Shown: piece after piece, positions 41,263 to 42,914 of the stretch
Position numbering within the stretch: the first letter of the stretch is position 1
Layout of the letters: each line of letters opens with the position of its first letter
Source: Spirochaetota bacterium
GTDB lineage: Bacteria > Spirochaetota > UBA4802 > JAFGDQ01
Length of the DNA: 42,914 bases
Assembly (NCBI GenBank): GCA_016934735.1
Contig: JAFGSG010000114.1
Coordinates: 1-42,914, forward strand
Direction: 5' to 3'
Translations under genes and position numbers: made by a program
The notes under the pieces: model-generated
Database searches by the model: none
What the model was told of the DNA's origin: nothing
Seen by the model: the letters and a program-made list of their open reading frames with translations, nothing else

Positions 41263-41955
41263 ATGGGCAACAAAGAATATTCATTTGAATTGAAATATAT
41301 TATTCCTAACAGCAGGGCGTCGCATATACTTATATGGCTGAAAACAAACTGTATTCCCGATCCGGAATTTGCCGAAGCTACTGTTTCCAGTATATATTAT
41401 GATGACAGACAATGGACATTCCTGCGTGAAAAGATCAACAGCGATTATCTGAAAACTAAAATACGGTTGCGCTGGTATTCCGATATATCATATATCTATC
41501 ATTATGAAACCTCCTTCATGGAGGCTAAATTTAAAATCGGCGGGAGAAGGCACAAAATAAGAACAAAAACCTCTTATACCGGAGAATGGATATCCGCTCA
41601 AAATTTAGAGAACGCCGCTTTAATGGAAATGCCCTACCTGCTGCAGGATAAGGGATATTACCCGCAAAAGCAGTTATTTCCTGCTTTTCAAATATCCTAT
41701 AAAAGGTCGCGCTTTATTGAACCGTTTACCAGGTCGAGAATCTGTTTTGACTACGATATCAGGGCTCCAAGAATAAATTACCTGATGATGCCGAAATCAA
41801 ATCCTGCTGTTTTACAAAAAGCGGTTTTTGAGATAAAAGGTAAAGAGGAAGAACTGCCTGTAACATTATATCCTCTAACGGATTTAGGATGTAAAATATC
41901 GTCTTTTTCAAAATATAGCGTATGCTATCAGCAATTACTGCAAATGCATTTTTAA
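41263..41955 (+). CDS. VTC-domain protein, predicted polyphosphate polymerase
   Basis: 230 residues forming one VTC tunnel domain, related to the CYTH fold. Strand motifs lined with basic residues are visible: YSFELKYIIPNSRASHIL at the start, SSIYYDDRQWTFLREKIN, LKTKIRLRWY, SFMEAKFKIGGRRHKIR, ISYKRSRFIEPF, SRICFDYDIRAP, AVFEIKGKEEELPVTLYPL and FSKYSVCYQQLL. VTC-type enzymes make polyphosphate from a nucleoside triphosphate. The bacterial members next to DUF4956 membrane proteins and CotH-type genes are less well known. No clear Shine-Dalgarno. The next gene is 18 bases downstream. Confidence 0.87.
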   Translation: MGNKEYSFELKYIIPNSRASHILIWLKTNCIPDPEFAEATVSSIYYDDRQWTFLREKINSDYLKTKIRLRWYSDISYIYHYETSFMEAKFKIGGRRHKIRTKTSYTGEWISAQNLENAALMEMPYLLQDKGYYPQKQLFPAFQISYKRSRFIEPFTRSRICFDYDIRAPRINYLMMPKSNPAVLQKAVFEIKGKEEELPVTLYPLTDLGCKISSFSKYSVCYQQLLQMHF

Positions 41956-41973
41956 TATCCAAGAAGGATTCTT

Positions 41974-42687
41974 ATGAAAACACAAATTGAAAATTTTATG
42001 TCGTTATTATCCAAGGGATTTGGAAATGAGCAAATGGGACAAATCGGTTTTTTCCCTTTCATTGCTTTATTGTTTATATCATTACTTGCATCAATGTTTA
42101 TATCTTATCTATATCTGAAATTTTACCGCAACAGGGCTACCGGCAGTCAGATACACAGGGCATTTCCTCTGCTTGGAATTGCGATCACGGCAATTTTTAT
42201 CTGTATTCAGTTTTCATTACCGCTCTCCCTCGGACTCCTTGGTGCATTGTCTATTGTCCGTTTCAGAACTCCGATAAAAGAACCGGAGGAAATAGGATTT
42301 ATTATGCTTGTTGTTGCGACCTCCATTAGCTGCGCTACATTCAATTTGACTTTTATGGGTATAATCCTTGTCGTGGCATATTTAGCATTGCTTGCCTTAC
42401 AAAAAGGCCCGCGGTTTTTTAAGGGCAGATTAAATGACGGTATGCTAATAATAACATTGCCTACCCCGGAAAGCATGAAGAAAACAAATGAAGTATTACA
42501 GTTCCTTAGTAAAAAATTACCCAAGGGCAGGCTGGAAAATATCAGCGAGAATAGCGAGCAGGCCGTTGTTTCATACAGCTTCACACAGGCAGATAATAAT
42601 ATCTATCAGGAATTTAAATCTGAATTAAATGAAATAACCGCGGATGCTTCAATGCATATATTCGTCAATAGGATAGCGGATATATAG
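41974..42687 (+). CDS. DUF4956 membrane protein
   Basis: 237 residues. Four to five membrane helices (about 25-45, 65-82, 88-98, 105-135) contain the family block FSLPLSLGLLGALSIVRFRT and PIKEPEEIGFIMLVVATSIS, the most conserved part of DUF4956. A cytoplasmic domain of about 90 residues follows, with MLIITLPTPESMKKTNEVLQ. DUF4956 is routinely found beside VTC-domain genes and is presumed to form the membrane part of a polyphosphate or surface system. AGAAGGA precedes ATG. The arrangement VTC-DUF4956 continues into a third gene. Confidence 0.88.
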   Translation: MKTQIENFMSLLSKGFGNEQMGQIGFFPFIALLFISLLASMFISYLYLKFYRNRATGSQIHRAFPLLGIAITAIFICIQFSLPLSLGLLGALSIVRFRTPIKEPEEIGFIMLVVATSISCATFNLTFMGIILVVAYLALLALQKGPRFFKGRLNDGMLIITLPTPESMKKTNEVLQFLSKKLPKGRLENISENSEQAVVSYSFTQADNNIYQEFKSELNEITADASMHIFVNRIADI

Positions 42688-42725
42688 GCTATTAAAAATG
42701 AGGTTCGGACCAGTCTCGGCTAAAG

Positions 42726-42914
42726 ATGCATAAAACAATTATAATTATTTGTAGTTTATGTTTTTTTTTGATAATCGGGTATTTTATTGAAAACCTCGGT
42801 TATTTTAAAGGCATAAAAAACAGCCTCCAGAATAAAGTAATTCCCTCACCTCTGTTGAATTTCGGCCAGAGAGGGCAGATCCTGCATAATTTAGGTTTAA
42901 AACATATTGTTCCC
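42726..42914 (+). CDS. N-terminal part of an envelope protein, cut by the window end
   Basis: 63 codons open to the last base. It begins with a signal/anchor segment (about 5-20, IIIICSLCFFLIIGYF) and a basic region (GYFKGIKNSLQNK) followed by VIPSPLLNFGQRGQILHNLG. It starts 38 bases after DUF4956 and is co-oriented. By analogy with other VTC-DUF4956 loci the gene could encode a CotH-type or other secreted protein, but the visible part is too short to tell. Confidence 0.55.
   Translation, partial: MHKTIIIICSLCFFLIIGYFIENLGYFKGIKNSLQNKVIPSPLLNFGQRGQILHNLGLKHIVP

Noticed and set aside
1..42914. CRISPR arrays, tRNA/rRNA genes, transposases, toxin-antitoxin or phage genes
   Set aside because: Both strands and intergenic gaps were inspected; no repeat-spacer pattern, cloverleaf, rRNA segment, transposase or phage protein was seen.

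Overview
The window comes from an AT-rich, Gram-negative, anaerobic bacterium. Outer-membrane barrel-like, GerMN and LysM proteins indicate a double envelope. The 2-hydroxyacyl-CoA dehydratase genes, the NuoE/NuoF-type ferredoxin-linked oxidoreductase operon, the DUF362 ferredoxin-type protein and the B12-dependent ribonucleotide reductase indicate anaerobic life. The gene mix (FloA/NfeD, DRTGG-PHP-NuoEF operon, EIIA/zinc-ribbon protein, DUF5752-TreT-GlgA, VTC-DUF4956) would suit a Spirochaetota-like lineage, but no rRNA or tRNA gene is present and this placement is inference.

Layout. 1-5.7 kb: a catabolic or fermentative operon with two 2-hydroxyacyl-CoA dehydratase-family subunits, two class III CoA-transferases and the decayed N-terminus of a third, then a small DUF3303 gene behind a clear promoter. 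5.7-9.8 kb: membrane-quality module NfeD (long), NfeD (short), FloA and a charged membrane-anchored protein. 9.9-12.8 kb: Na+/phosphate symporter and a THUMP rRNA methyltransferase. 12.9-13.2 kb: a previously hidden remnant of asparagine synthetase A. 13.2-18.3 kb: an orphan EIIA/zinc-ribbon fusion, then DUF5752-treT-glgA for trehalose and glycogen. 18.2-22.6 kb: CYTH protein, GerMN protein with a histone-like tail, an outer-membrane barrel candidate and a polytopic membrane partner. 22.7-31.1 kb (minus strand): DUF362 ferredoxin pair, then a seven-gene operon of two DRTGG proteins, PHP protein, GHKL ATPase, NuoE-like, thioredoxin-fold ferredoxin and a 1018-residue NuoF-GltD fusion. 31.5-33.3 kb: NarL-type response regulator and histidine kinase separated by a repeat element. 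33.4-38.4 kb: an orphan protein, LysM protein, a cyclase-like protein, alanine racemase and a MATE exporter. 38.8-42.9 kb: nrdJ, then a VTC-domain protein, DUF4956 and the start of a third gene cut by the window end.

The strongest candidates for something new are: (1) the hydrogenase-style regulatory/electron-transfer operon that has no hydrogenase and whose NuoF is fused to an NfnB/GltD-like flavoprotein; (2) the dehydratase pair in which one subunit has lost all the expected iron-sulfur cysteines; (3) a nucleotidyl-cyclase-like protein with an unusual N-terminal helical domain and altered catalytic residues; and (4) several hidden elements between genes: two pseudogene fossils, a 109-bp repeat with terminal inverted repeats, a 16-bp perfect inverted duplication of the MATE gene end, and a terminator-like hairpin in the histidine-kinase leader.
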